A DNA stretch of 64,000 nucleotides, taken from contig CAYSMF010000001.1 of NCBI GenBank assembly GCA_964432155.1, positions 233,540 to 297,539 of the forward strand, given 5' to 3'. Under the pieces are notes generated by a model, which was not told where the DNA came from, ran no database searches, and saw nothing but the letters and a program-made list of their open reading frames with translations. Below, one piece after another: positions 50,638 to 61,300 of this stretch. Both the position numbers and the translations under genes were made by a program. The stretch is from UBA10438 sp964432155 (lineage in GTDB: Bacteria; Bacteroidota; Ignavibacteria; Kapaibacteriales; Kapaibacteriaceae). Numbering within the stretch: the first letter of the stretch is position 1; each line of letters opens with the position of its first letter.

Positions 50638-51954
50638 ATGAGTCAACCGAACGCTGGAATCACCTCAATCGAGGCAATTGCAAAAGAACTCAAGGACGCT
50701 GCAACCTTCATCGGACAGCGCGTCATCAATCGCGAAGAGGTTATCGAGCAGGCGTTTTGTGCTCTCCTCACCGCCGAGCATATGCTTCTGCAGAGTCGAA
50801 CCGGTGTCGGTAAGTCCCTGCTTGCCGAACAGATCTTCCGGATGTTCGACGGAGCACGGATGTTCCGTGTGCAGGCCAGTAAGGAACAACAACCTGACAC
50901 CTTCTTTGGTGGACTCGATCTTGAGGAACTCAAGGCTGGTCGGATCATTCACAATACAAAGGGCTCGTTGGTTGAGAGTGATTTTGGCTTCATTGACGAG
51001 ATTTTTGATGCCAACGATTTCACCCTTCGCGCGCTCCTTTCGCTGTTGAATGAACGTCGACTTCTGCGCGGTGTTCAGGACGTTGCTTCGCCACTCCATA
51101 CAGTGCTCGCTGCAACCAACTACCTCCGCGTTAGTGAGGTCACAGAAGCTCTTCTCGACCGATTCCTGTTCAAAGCAGTTATTCTCCCGGACAAGGATCC
51201 GTTCATTCAGTACCGAATTGCGCAGCGCTACCTCGAGCATGGCGGACGTGTTGCCGAACCACCCAGCACAATCCCACTGTCGCGCTTGCAGCACATGCAC
51301 AGGATCATTGTCGGACGTTCCGAAGACTTCCAGATCTCGATTACAAATGAACTGTTGTACTTCACCAACATCGTCATTCGGCACTACGAGTTCCTTCAGA
51401 ACCGGCAGCGTTCGGAGTCGGCACGCAAGGGCGAAGGCACAGACTTCTACATCTCACCACGGACGCAGGCAAAGTCGCTTGACCTTTTGCGTGCACTTGC
51501 GCTGCTAAAGGGGCGCAGCCATGTCATCCACGACGATGTGAGTCGCCTCTACTTCATCTTTGCTACTGTTGGCATCCCAGAAGAGATCGCGCTCTTCAAA
51601 AAGGCCTACACCACCGTGTTGAATTCACTAACAGCGTCACGAGGATTCGATCAGATCACCATTCTCCTCGACTTCACAGACTTGTTACGTGAACTCCGCG
51701 CAAACCCTCGCATGATGCTCGAGCCCCTTACCTCGTTTGCTGATACGCCGGTACGACGTTCGTTCATGGACTGGGTGCGAGAAAAGTTCGGACAAGATCT
51801 ACCGAAGGATCAAAACAAGAAGATGCTCGAGCAGTTCATTACCGACTTCGTGCCTGTGTGCGACGAGGTACGTGAGCTTCGCCACTCGGTAGAACGCGCA
51901 TTGCAGCAAACACTGATTGCAGTTGAACGAGAACTCCAGCGTGGAGCGTCGTAA
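50638..51954 (+). CDS. MoxR-family AAA+ ATPase (RavA-like)
   Basis: A 438-residue ATPase. It has Walker A SRTGVGKSLLA at about residues 56-66, Walker B FGFIDEIFDAN near 120, and sensor/arginine-finger segments (AATNYLRVSEVTEALLDRFLF), followed by a helical C-terminal region. The ISPRTQAKSLDLLRALALLKGR segment is characteristic of MoxR proteins. MoxR ATPases act as chaperone-like remodelers for VWA partners; the gene right after (3-nt gap) encodes one, as in the RavA-ViaA pair. The ATG at 50638 follows TGAGGA, a good ribosome site. Confidence 0.9.
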   Translation: MSQPNAGITSIEAIAKELKDAATFIGQRVINREEVIEQAFCALLTAEHMLLQSRTGVGKSLLAEQIFRMFDGARMFRVQASKEQQPDTFFGGLDLEELKAGRIIHNTKGSLVESDFGFIDEIFDANDFTLRALLSLLNERRLLRGVQDVASPLHTVLAATNYLRVSEVTEALLDRFLFKAVILPDKDPFIQYRIAQRYLEHGGRVAEPPSTIPLSRLQHMHRIIVGRSEDFQISITNELLYFTNIVIRHYEFLQNRQRSESARKGEGTDFYISPRTQAKSLDLLRALALLKGRSHVIHDDVSRLYFIFATVGIPEEIALFKKAYTTVLNSLTASRGFDQITILLDFTDLLRELRANPRMMLEPLTSFADTPVRRSFMDWVREKFGQDLPKDQNKKMLEQFITDFVPVCDEVRELRHSVERALQQTLIAVERELQRGAS

Positions 51955-51957
51955 CGC

Positions 51958-53517
51958 ATGTCACGGACGTCAATCGAGACATCCCGCTTCTTCTCAAGCA
52001 TGGAGCAATTCGGCTTCTTTGATGCTGTCGAAGAGCATCTCCCTGATGAGTTCACCATCATCTACGAAATAGCGCGTGTTCTCGAGGACCAGACCCATGC
52101 TATTTCACGGGCACTTGCTCCCGTTCTTGAGCTCGAACAAGCCTCGGATTCGACGTCTCCCGAACTGATCACGATACCGATTGTCACAGATGCAAAGGAG
52201 TACGAGGCCGACCTCATTCGTAGCGTGACGGAAGTACGCTCGATCTACCCTGCGCAGCATCTGTTACCAGAAATGGTCTTTCTCCGGCGGCTTGCCGAAC
52301 GATCGCTATGGATGCCGCGACCACGCACGCCGAAGAACTTTCGCTATCAAACCGAGAGTAATCGCTTCTCGCCAGATGATCGCAAGCAGAAGGTGTACAT
52401 CCTCTTCGACACATCGTCGTCGATGCAGCAGCATTATCGCATTCACCTGGCCAAGGCAATCGTCTACCTCTTCCTCACGCAGAACCAGCGTGAACTCGGC
52501 ACGGTGTTTTTCCGGACGTTCGACCTTACCGTTGGCGAGCGCTATGTAGCCCGAGATATCCCGAGCTATGATCGACTGATAAGCGACGTAATGCACCTCT
52601 CTGCCCAGGGTAACGGAACGGTCCTCCAAAAGGCGATCGTCACAGCTATCGAGGATATTGCACACGAGAGCCAGCTTAGTAGCGCTCACATCCTGGTGGT
52701 AACCGACGGCGTAGCGCACATCGATCTCGATCTTGTTCGTCCAATGCTGGGTAATTCCATCACGATCAACACGGTCAAGATCGGTGATGCTCGCATGTTT
52801 GTCGACGCCAAGATGATTGAGGATCAGCTCCTCACGTCAGCAAGTGAAGACGCTGTTCGTATTCGAGAGCTCATTGCACAACGTCGCGATATTGAGCGGC
52901 AAATCGCCAGCGCATCGGGTCAGAACCGGACGCTCGCATTGAAATCGCAGCTTCAACTCGTGCAGCGCCACATTGACACATTAATGCAGAAGACTTCTGC
53001 CTGGGCTGCTGAGAACTACGGGAGTGAGATCAAAGAGCTCAGCACGATCTACGTCAACGTAGACGACATTAAGCCCGATGAAATGTTCTCACTTCCCGAG
53101 GATAAGGTGCGTGAGCTCGAAGAGCTTGCCGATGCGCTCCTGGCAGCCCTTCGTGATGAACGTCAGGTAGAAGACATCAAGCGTGCGGCCATTCTCTACG
53201 ACCACCTCATGTTGCTGATGCGGTATAATAAGATTGACGCATCCCGCTTTGAGCAATCGGCCAACGAGCTAGGAGAGATGCTCGATGCCATTCTGAACCG
53301 ACCAGTTGGAACAGCAGAGGATCTATCGATCAACGAGCTCGAACGCGTGCAACTCCGCAACATGCTTGACATTTCGAGTTTCAAGCAGAAGCTCTCTCTC
53401 GGAACACTTCTTCGCGTTCTCTACCTCAAAGTGAAGCGGTGGTGGTTGGCTCGAAAGCAGTTTCGTGCGTTTCGTGCACTAACTGGACGCAGTTTGCGGA
53501 GACGCGGAGTCCGCTAA
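51958..53517 (+). CDS. VWA-domain protein partnered with the MoxR ATPase (ViaA-like)
   Basis: A 519-residue cytoplasmic protein without signal peptide or transmembrane helix. The central VWA domain (about 140-300) has the MIDAS start DTSSS in VYILFDTSSSMQQHYRIH. The C-terminal part is helical and charged, with possible coiled coil (IRELIAQRRDIERQIA). The N-terminal third is also helical. It matches the layout of ViaA/CoxE-type partners of MoxR ATPases. Targets are unknown here; in E. coli the pair has been linked to respiratory complexes and aminoglycoside sensitivity. Confidence 0.85.
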   Translation: MSRTSIETSRFFSSMEQFGFFDAVEEHLPDEFTIIYEIARVLEDQTHAISRALAPVLELEQASDSTSPELITIPIVTDAKEYEADLIRSVTEVRSIYPAQHLLPEMVFLRRLAERSLWMPRPRTPKNFRYQTESNRFSPDDRKQKVYILFDTSSSMQQHYRIHLAKAIVYLFLTQNQRELGTVFFRTFDLTVGERYVARDIPSYDRLISDVMHLSAQGNGTVLQKAIVTAIEDIAHESQLSSAHILVVTDGVAHIDLDLVRPMLGNSITINTVKIGDARMFVDAKMIEDQLLTSASEDAVRIRELIAQRRDIERQIASASGQNRTLALKSQLQLVQRHIDTLMQKTSAWAAENYGSEIKELSTIYVNVDDIKPDEMFSLPEDKVRELEELADALLAALRDERQVEDIKRAAILYDHLMLLMRYNKIDASRFEQSANELGEMLDAILNRPVGTAEDLSINELERVQLRNMLDISSFKQKLSLGTLLRVLYLKVKRWWLARKQFRAFRALTGRSLRRRGVR

Positions 53518-53525
53518 CCCGCCTA

Positions 53526-54875
53526 CTAGTCTTCCGTGATAGGATCGACTGATGCACGGCCAACAGAGTGGTACTCAAAGCCATCCGCGGCCATGTCCTC
53601 AAGCTCGTACATATTCCGTCCGTCGAAGATGAGCGGACGAATCATCTGCGCCTTCATGCGTTGTGTATCTGGCTTTCGGAACTCATTCCATTCTGTGGCG
53701 ATCACGAGGGCATCAACACCTGTGAGAGCATCATAGCTGGTCTCGCAATACGTCACACGTTCGCCAAGCTGACGTCGCGCGGTATCCATTGCTTCAGGAT
53801 CGTATACGCGCACTGTTGCACCGGCGTTGAGAAGCGCTTCGATGATCACGAGTGCAGGTGCTTCGCGCACGTCGTCTGTGTTTGGCTTAAATGACAATCC
53901 CCACACCGCAACAACACGTCCTGCCATCGCACCATCAAATCGGCGAACAATCCGATCGATAAATCGACGCACTTGACGGTCGTTCACATGCTTGGTTGCT
54001 TCGACGATCTCGAGTGGAGAACCTACTTCGTTGGCAGCGTGAATGATCGCCTTCACATCTTTCGGGAAGCACGAACCGCCATAGCCGATCCCTGAAAACA
54101 AGAACCGCTTACCGATCCGGCCGTCAGTACCGATACCGAGACGGATCTTTTCAATATCAGCGCCGACATGTTCGCAATACTCTGAGAGATCGTTCATGAA
54201 CGAGATCTTCACTGCGAGGAAGGCATTGGCTGCATACTTGGTTACTTCAGCGCTCTTTTCATCGAATACAAGGATTGGCGCTCCCGTGCGAACAAACGGC
54301 TCATACACATCACGCATAATCTCTGCTGCATACGCGCTTGACGTTCCGACCACCACACGGTCGGGCTTCATGAAGTCTTCAACGGCGAACCCTTCGCGCA
54401 AGAACTCAGGGTTGCTCACGACGTCAACGCGACGTGTAGGAGCATGTTCGGCGAAGATCGCTGCAACACGTGCGGCAGTGCCAACAGGTACGGTGCTCTT
54501 GTTAATCACGATGCGTGGGTCGGTGATGTTGAGCTCGTTCATGAGCTGGGCAACGCGTGTGGCCGTCGACATCACCATTTCAAGGTCAGCCTGACCATCC
54601 TTACCCGGAGGTGTAGGCAAACAAAACATCAGGAGTTCGCATGTCGCGACTGCCTCTGCGAGGTCCATTGAGAACCGAATACGACGTTCACGGACATTAC
54701 GCTCGAGCACATGATCAAGGCCAGGTTCATAAATCGGAACCTCGCCTCGTTGCAAACGAGCCACCTTGTCGGGATCTACGTCGATGCAGAGCACGTCATT
54801 GCCGACGTCGGCAAGACACGTCCCTGTAACGAGTCCCACATATCCAGTTCCAATGACAGCAATGCGATACGACAT
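53526..54875 (-). CDS. ugd: UDP-glucose 6-dehydrogenase
   Basis: Oxidises UDP-glucose to UDP-glucuronate with two NAD+ for surface polysaccharide. The 449-residue enzyme has the N-terminal Rossmann IGTGYVGLVTGTCLADVG, then NKSTVPVGTA and NPEFLREGFAVEDFMKPDR. The catalytic Cys is in GIGYGGSCFPKDVKAI, and the C-terminal NAD/UDP domain has VWGLSFKPNTDDVREAPA. All family motifs are intact. It lies at the 3' end of the envelope gene cluster, 37 nt after a small membrane protein gene. Confidence 0.96.
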   Translation of the reverse strand: MSYRIAVIGTGYVGLVTGTCLADVGNDVLCIDVDPDKVARLQRGEVPIYEPGLDHVLERNVRERRIRFSMDLAEAVATCELLMFCLPTPPGKDGQADLEMVMSTATRVAQLMNELNITDPRIVINKSTVPVGTAARVAAIFAEHAPTRRVDVVSNPEFLREGFAVEDFMKPDRVVVGTSSAYAAEIMRDVYEPFVRTGAPILVFDEKSAEVTKYAANAFLAVKISFMNDLSEYCEHVGADIEKIRLGIGTDGRIGKRFLFSGIGYGGSCFPKDVKAIIHAANEVGSPLEIVEATKHVNDRQVRRFIDRIVRRFDGAMAGRVVAVWGLSFKPNTDDVREAPALVIIEALLNAGATVRVYDPEAMDTARRQLGERVTYCETSYDALTGVDALVIATEWNEFRKPDTQRMKAQMIRPLIFDGRNMYELEDMAADGFEYHSVGRASVDPITED

Positions 54876-54912
54876 TGTGGCGTTCTGAGATGAAACAACT
54901 CCGGTCTGTGCT

Positions 54913-55095
54913 CTAGATGCCCTGCGCCATGAGCGCCCGCACCACGAAGGTGAGCACGAGAAGGATGGCCACCAATATACCTAGCTTCACAAGTTTTTTG
55001 ATGATCGAGAGCGCTAAAAGGACGACGAGGATGACGATTCCCCAGAACACGATTGGCGGCATCCCATCGCCGATGACGAGCAACGACTCACCCAT
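54913..55095 (-). CDS. Small two-helix membrane protein (60 aa)
   Basis: A 60-residue protein composed of two adjoining hydrophobic helices (IVFWGIVILVVLLALSI and LGILVAILLVLTFVVRAL) separated by KKLVK. No family recognised. It starts 8 nt after the TonB-like gene in the same direction, so co-expression with the envelope operon is likely. The composition is far from random reading frames of this base composition, supporting a real gene, but its shortness keeps the confidence moderate. Confidence 0.5.
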   Translation of the reverse strand: MGESLLVIGDGMPPIVFWGIVILVVLLALSIIKKLVKLGILVAILLVLTFVVRALMAQGI

Positions 55096-55103
55096 GACCT
55101 ACC

Positions 55104-55874
55104 TCACACATTACGGAACGTTATCGTAATGACGCCTTCCATGAGGCGTGTATCGCCTGGTGGAAGCTCCTTGAATCGCCAAAGCTTGATTGCCCGTTCC
55201 ACGGCAGAATTGACCGCTGGGATACCACTGTCACGATCAAACGAGATCACCCCTACTGTTCCGTTGGGCTTGACCTGAAACCGCACCACCACCGTGGTAT
55301 TCATCGTACCAGATGGGAACGATGGAGCGACCTTCGAGATAAGCTGACGATTACCTCCACCTCCCCAGTCGACATCACCGTATCCGAGCCCCTTACCGGT
55401 TCCGGATCCGACCCAGGACAATCCAGTATTCGTTGTCGAACCATCGGGAACACCGACGCTCTTTTCTGCAGCGTCAGCATCACGAACAGCGTTCGCACCC
55501 TCTTCAGCGGGCGTCTCCGTAACTGGAATGTACGCCGATGGACTGACCACGCGGAAACGAACTTGCCGATTCGGTGAGGCTGCAAGCTTCTGGGCATCTT
55601 CAAGGTCCATGCTGGCTTGCTTACCCCTTGACGCAGCACCGCGCTCGGTCATGTTTCCACTTCGCTGACCCGTCCCGTCACCATCGCCAATGCGTAAGAG
55701 CACCAGCGAATCTTTCTTCGCTGCCTCGTATGTCAGAGGGGGTTCATATCCACTGCACATCGAAAGGCCAAGAATCACGGCAAGCACGATCAGCGCTAGA
55801 AGGTACCCTCGTATCGCATTCGGATTCCATACGAAGCGAATCTGGACGTTTGTGCTATCGTACAATCGACTCAT
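55104..55874 (-). CDS. TonB-family energy transducer
   Basis: A 256-residue inner-membrane protein with one N-terminal transmembrane helix (YLLALIVLAVILGLSMCSG, about 22-40), a polar Pro/Gly-rich linker crossing the periplasm, and a C-terminal TonB domain (KVAPSFPSGTMNTTVVVRF, then KPNGTVGVISFDRDSGIP, then AIKLWRF, ending VITITFRNV). The ATG at 55874 overlaps the SPOR gene stop (ATGA). It is encoded directly downstream of a barrel with a TonB-box-like N-terminus, suggesting a dedicated pair. No ExbB/ExbD genes are present here. Confidence 0.85.
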   Translation of the reverse strand: MSRLYDSTNVQIRFVWNPNAIRGYLLALIVLAVILGLSMCSGYEPPLTYEAAKKDSLVLLRIGDGDGTGQRSGNMTERGAASRGKQASMDLEDAQKLAASPNRQVRFRVVSPSAYIPVTETPAEEGANAVRDADAAEKSVGVPDGSTTNTGLSWVGSGTGKGLGYGDVDWGGGGNRQLISKVAPSFPSGTMNTTVVVRFQVKPNGTVGVISFDRDSGIPAVNSAVERAIKLWRFKELPPGDTRLMEGVITITFRNV

Positions 55875-56764
55875 CGTACGCGAGCAATCCAAGGCTGTGC
55901 AAAGCCACGACTTGTTGCTGCTTGTTCGGCATCGGCTCGTGTAGCGAATTGACCGAACCGCACACGATACCATGATTGGCCCTTGACCTTTTGCTCAACG
56001 ATATATCCATCTGGGATGCGTTGCTCGCGGAGTTGCTGCAGCCATTCTTCTGCATCATCGCGCGACGGACTCGCAAACACCTGCACCACCCATGCCGGTC
56101 CATTAGCATTCGTTTGTGCCTTGCGGGTTGTCATCGTCTTTGAAGGGGGCACTGTCGGATCCCCACCTGATGCCTGGCGCGGTGAGACTGTGCTCTCCGT
56201 TTTCGCACTCTTCTCTCCTTGTTGCGTTGCCGTCGGCGGAGGAACAACGGATTTTGAAGAAGTTGAGATGCTTGGTTTCACTGCTGTTGGTTGCGCTTCC
56301 GCCACCAGCACATTGGTGGTGTCAGACGGAACTACGTCACCGAGGGCGACCGAATCGTTCAATGCAGATGCATCATCAGCGCTCGGTGCTGATGCCTCTG
56401 CGGGCACTTCCGGCTCCGACGTCGTACCCATAAAGGCCTGCTCCTCGATCGATCGGGAGTTGAGGTACCACTCGACACCAATAATTGCAACAACCAATAC
56501 GAGAAGTGCGAGCAATGCGACCCACACGAGTGAGCTTCTGCCTCGGCGAGCAACCGGCGGAGGCGCAATCGGTGGCATAGCAGAGATTGGATCAACACGG
56601 ATACGTTCTGTCGATGCAGCATCATCACCGAGTGATGCATCGGATGATTGATCAGGTTCCGGAGCTGGTTCCTGCGCGTTGTGTTCGCGCGGCGGAAGCT
56701 TCATGAATCCATCGTCATTGGCATCGAAGCCAGTATCGCCCCAGGGTGTATCGGTCGTGCTCAT
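55871..56764 (-). CDS. SPOR-domain membrane protein
   Basis: A 297-residue protein with a cytoplasmic acidic N-terminus, one transmembrane helix (VWVALLALLVLVVAIIGVEWYL, about 90-111), a long Ser/Thr/Pro/Ala-rich periplasmic linker, and a C-terminal SPOR domain (WVVQVFASPSRDDAEEWLQQL, then GYIVEQKVKGQSWYRVRFGQF). SPOR domains bind denuded septal peptidoglycan, so the protein may localise to division sites. The ATG at 56764 starts 1 nt after the barrel gene stop. Earlier in-frame codons lie inside that gene. Confidence 0.87.
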   Translation of the reverse strand: MSTTDTPWGDTGFDANDDGFMKLPPREHNAQEPAPEPDQSSDASLGDDAASTERIRVDPISAMPPIAPPPVARRGRSSLVWVALLALLVLVVAIIGVEWYLNSRSIEEQAFMGTTSEPEVPAEASAPSADDASALNDSVALGDVVPSDTTNVLVAEAQPTAVKPSISTSSKSVVPPPTATQQGEKSAKTESTVSPRQASGGDPTVPPSKTMTTRKAQTNANGPAWVVQVFASPSRDDAEEWLQQLREQRIPDGYIVEQKVKGQSWYRVRFGQFATRADAEQAATSRGFAQPWIARVR

Positions 56765-56765
56765 G

Positions 56766-58355
56766 TTAGAACCTCCAGGTGAGTCCAGCAGTTGCAAAGA
56801 ACCCGCGTTCACGATATCCTTCCCAGAGCACGATGGCACTAGAAAGCATATTCTCAGCACGGAGTGTGACGAGGAGTGACGGAAGGACGGCGTAATCGAC
56901 ACGCGCGCGGAGATCAACGTATCCGCTAAGTGCCGTTTTCTCCGACATATCTGCCCATCGCTGTCCGACGTAGATGACTCCCAGATCGGACGACAATGTT
57001 GATGTCCAGTCGCGTCGATATGAAAGCGACGCCATCGCCACCGGCACATAGGGCTGAGCAGCGCTATCGACCACTGCTGCTTGCGTCAGCGTAACATCGG
57101 CTCGTAGCTCATCGGAAGCCGATAGTGCATAACGCGCATCGGCATGTGCATCAAGACGACGCACAGATAAGTACTGCACTGCAAACATGCCAGCGTTAGA
57201 CTGATACCATACTGGTTCTCGCTCAGTGATGCGCAGTCGTACTGTTCCCGATACAACAAGGCGAATCGATGGATGATACTGCAACGTTCCGCCGATGGCG
57301 ACAACATCGTACGGGACGTCTACTGAGACGGCTTGATCGATGTATGGGTTTTGTGCAAAGAGATCCGCGAAACTCAACGGTCGCAAGCCACTCGTGAGCG
57401 ACGCTACAACGGAAACGTCGTTCGACACGCGCACATCAGCATGAACATCAGCACCAATTCCAAAGCGTTCCTCAGCACGTGTTGAAGCACCGAACTGTGG
57501 ACCCACGGTAGCACGAATACGCGTATTCCCTTCCGACCATGCACCGCGTGCGCGCAGTTGTAGAAACGGATAATCTTCGCCGCGCAGACTGCGAAGCACA
57601 ACGCGCGCGTCGCCACCCAAGAGCAGACCAGTGCCACGCTGGTTGATTCCCATATACCCATGCAGTGCATTATCGGCTAGTCCGTCCAGGCCAGCTGTTG
57701 ACACCTGATGAGCAGCGTAGCCGACTGATGCGTCGTAGTTGAAATCTTCAAACGAACCGTCAACATCAATAGATGCGCCAGCATGCAGTCGCGTCCGCTC
57801 AGCAGCATCAGTTCGGGCAAAGAGGTTGTAGGTGCCATACGACGCATCAGCATTTACATGCGTCGTGCTCCCACCAAAGACAATGAACTGATCCGGAGCA
57901 ACGTACGTACTGCGGAGTTTCAGCGCAGAACGCAAATACCCAGCATTCTCAACCCAGCCTTCACTCGCCTCGAGATCGGCATCGAGATCAATGCGATAAC
58001 CGCCAGTTGCGAACGAGTATCCAGCTGCCAGCGACGGAGTCAGCAGCGTGCCCATTGATGCATCAACATACCCAGGATAGAACGCGAATGGTCGACGCAG
58101 CGATGGCAAGCTGCGTGACGGGAGACGAGGAATCGGCAACTTCTCCTTCGGATTCAGCGAGTCGAGTCGTGTCGCCGAGAGGATCGGAGGACGAGACGGA
58201 GCTTGCTTCGAGCCAGCACCTACATCGATCAGCTCCTTCCCTGTTACGAGGACTTCCGGCAATTCTACAGGTGCATTTGGGGGTGCTGCCGGCGGTTGCT
58301 GAGCGAAGACCATCAGCGGGGCGAGCCATGCACAAACAATCAAAAGGTACTTCAT
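56766..58355 (-). CDS. Outer-membrane beta-barrel with TonB-box-like N-terminus but no plug
   Basis: A 529-residue outer-membrane protein. The signal peptide ends VFAQQ. A Pro-rich segment with VELPEVLVTGKELIDV follows, similar to the TonB box and plug entry of TonB-dependent receptors. A Pro/Arg/Ser-rich linker then leads straight into about 430 residues of alternating barrel strands (GGYRIDLDADLEASEGW, then RLHAGASIDVDGSFED), ending in a terminal Phe (TAGLTWRF). A full plug domain (about 130 residues) is missing. It overlaps the TPR gene by 4 nt and is followed by SPOR and TonB-like genes. Confidence 0.78.
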   Translation of the reverse strand: MKYLLIVCAWLAPLMVFAQQPPAAPPNAPVELPEVLVTGKELIDVGAGSKQAPSRPPILSATRLDSLNPKEKLPIPRLPSRSLPSLRRPFAFYPGYVDASMGTLLTPSLAAGYSFATGGYRIDLDADLEASEGWVENAGYLRSALKLRSTYVAPDQFIVFGGSTTHVNADASYGTYNLFARTDAAERTRLHAGASIDVDGSFEDFNYDASVGYAAHQVSTAGLDGLADNALHGYMGINQRGTGLLLGGDARVVLRSLRGEDYPFLQLRARGAWSEGNTRIRATVGPQFGASTRAEERFGIGADVHADVRVSNDVSVVASLTSGLRPLSFADLFAQNPYIDQAVSVDVPYDVVAIGGTLQYHPSIRLVVSGTVRLRITEREPVWYQSNAGMFAVQYLSVRRLDAHADARYALSASDELRADVTLTQAAVVDSAAQPYVPVAMASLSYRRDWTSTLSSDLGVIYVGQRWADMSEKTALSGYVDLRARVDYAVLPSLLVTLRAENMLSSAIVLWEGYRERGFFATAGLTWRF

Positions 58356-61300
58356 CGGCGCACCTTTCGAAGTCGTTGCAGTCGGCTCACAGCAGTCTTG
58401 CCGAAATCATCCGGACGGAGATCTCGCACAACACCGTACACCTGAATGGCTTCATCAATCCTCTTCACCTTTTCATAGCATTCACCAAGGTCAAGGAGCC
58501 CCTTGGAGTAGGCGTCTTCGTATCCCGCATAATCATTACGTAGGCGTTCGAGCACGTTGATCGCGTCATCGTAGCGACGAGCCGTTTTATAGATCGTACC
58601 GAGGTCGTAGAGAGCATTGGCCACAAGGTGTGGTCGATCGACACGCGTAGCAAGAATCCCGAGATGATATGTGGCGCTATCGATGTTGATTCCGCGTCGG
58701 TACAGCGTTGCTACTTGATAACGAGCCTGCTCGGCATACTCCCTGCCAGCAAAACGGTCAGCCGTTTCACGGAACCGCGTAAGCGAGGCGAGCGTATCTC
58801 CACGCTCGTAGGCAAGCATCGCACGAGCGTATCCAGCCTGCGAGGCCGCATCAGAGTCGTGCGACATCTCATTCCACACGATCGCATACATTGAATCGGC
58901 AGCACGGCTGTTTGCATTCACACGATAGAACTCTGCTGTCTCGAGGTACGCTTGCACGCGGAATGGACTCCGCGGGTAGGCTTTATCGATTCGGCGGAAC
59001 GCGGCCAATGCCTGCTGCTCATCATTCATGGAGAGATAGGTCTGTCCAAGAAGGTACAATGCTTCGTCATTGCGCTCCGAGGATGGGTACTTCTTCATAA
59101 ATGATTCGAGTTCCGATGCAGCATTCGAGAAGTTCTGACCAGAGTAAAAGATCTCTGCTTTCTTGAAGGCAAAGTCCTCAGCAGCAACCGATTGTGGGTT
59201 TGCCATCATCAGTGAGTCGGCTACATCAAGCGCTTCCTGCGTACGCCCCTGTCCGAGCAGGATCGTTTGCATCTTCTTCGCTGCCTCTGTTGCGAGTGCA
59301 TGTGAAGGGTATCTCGCCAGCACAGTGCGGAATGTACTTAAGGCAGCATCCTGCTGACGCATGTTGTACTGTGCCACACCACTCGTGTACAGCGCGCGGA
59401 CCGACATATCGCCGTCCGGATATGCGGCAAGCAGGCGCTGAAACTCCTCGAGTGCTAGGAGGTCGTTGCGGTCCTCAAATGCAATCCACCCGATCAGAAA
59501 AAGCGCATCATCCGCAAGTCTGCTCTTTGGGTATCGCTGAATAAACAGACGTAAGTCTTTGACCGCACCGGTATGATCACCGGCTCGATACGATGCCTGC
59601 CCTGCTTGATATGCTGCGTACTGTCCATCGTCACTACCAGGGTCGGCCGCGGCAGCACGACTATATTGTTCAGCCGCTGCGGCGAATTGGCGGGAGATAA
59701 ACAATCCATCGCCACGACGAGCCAGAGCTTCGGTAGCATACTTGGACGTTGGATACGTTCGCAACAACTCTCCGAACATGGCCGTCGACCGCTCAAAGTC
59801 GCGGCGCCGGAAGTATGTCCATGCTAAACCATAGAAGGCCTCTTCGCGGCGAGGACTCGCCGTGTATCGGCGCACGACTTCTTCGTAGAGTTCTTGTGCG
59901 TTCTTCAGCAAGTCGGCTCGATACATCGCCTCAGCCAACCAAAATGTTCCTTCGTCACGCCGACTATCATCGGCATGGTTTCCAAGGAACTCGGTAAGCG
60001 CAGTAATAGCCGGACGAATCTGCGTTGCTTGCACAAGACTGATACCACGCTTGAGACGGATTTCTGCGAGCAACGACAGTCGTTCGGGGACAACCTGCTC
60101 GGAGGCTTCTTCAGCGATCTTCTGCGCACGTTCGTACACAGCTGCTGCTTTCGACCATTGCTGCGTTTCGATCAAGCACGCACCGAGCAGAACTTGCGCA
60201 CGGAGAGTTACAGTAGCGTCGGGCGAGAGTCTCTCGGCTCTCTCCAGAGAGGTGCGGGCTTCGTCATACGCTTGCTGCTGATAGGCAATCTGACCAAGTT
60301 CGACCAGTGCGTGTGCCTGGAACGGATATCCCGACATCACGCTCATTGCCTGAAATGCCTTCTGTGCTTCTACGGTGCGTCCGCTTCTTGCAAGCACAAC
60401 AGCACGGTAGAGCAAGGCTTGCTGTCGGAGCGCTGATGATTCATCAGCAACTGAATCGAGTACCTCTTCGAGATACGTGAGCGCTCGTGGGAATTCTCCC
60501 ACGTGCATTGCAGTGTAGCCGGCATGTAACGTGACGTGCCAACGGTATACCGATCGAGAATACGTGCGCAAGAATGTTTGACATTGTTGCAGCGCTTGGG
60601 CGTATGATCCCATGAGGGTAAGCGCCTCAGCACGCAGAAGCGCTACTTCTTCGATGGTTGCCGCTCCGGCCACACCAGTGGTATCGCGATTTGCCGACCG
60701 AGCCAAGGCACTATCGATATCTGTGAGTACATCAAGCGCTCGTTGGGGCTGACGTAGCGCGAGATAGACCGACGCCTGCCGTGTTCGCGCTCCCAGCGCG
60801 ACCGGTTCTGATGGTCGAACGCGCGATGCGCGTTGATACGCAAGTGCAGCTGCCGCGAGATCACCATTACGTTCGAGAACCTGACCAACTGCGTAGTGCG
60901 ACCATCCAGCATATGCACCCAGACTATCAATCGCGGCGCAACGAGCGAAGGCAAGCAGACTTTCCTGGTGCTGCCCGAGTGAAGCGCGTGCAGCCCCCTC
61001 CCAAAACGACGTCAAATGCGCAACATCGCGGTAGGTGGAGTCTGCCCGTGAATCAAGCGCCTGCAGCGCGCGCTGTGTAGCATCCTCGAGATATCGGATC
61101 GCATCCTCATATCTGCCTTCCTCGACTGAGAGAAGACCCTGTTCTGCACGTGCAAACGGCGAGAACGGCGAGTTTCTACGATCTCTGACAAGGGGCTCGA
61201 AGGCATTGATGGCTTGGGTATGAAACCCTGTACGCTGAAGTATTGCTGCTTCGTCGAAGGTCACCTGATCGACGACTGAGGACCGCTGTGCCTCAATGTG

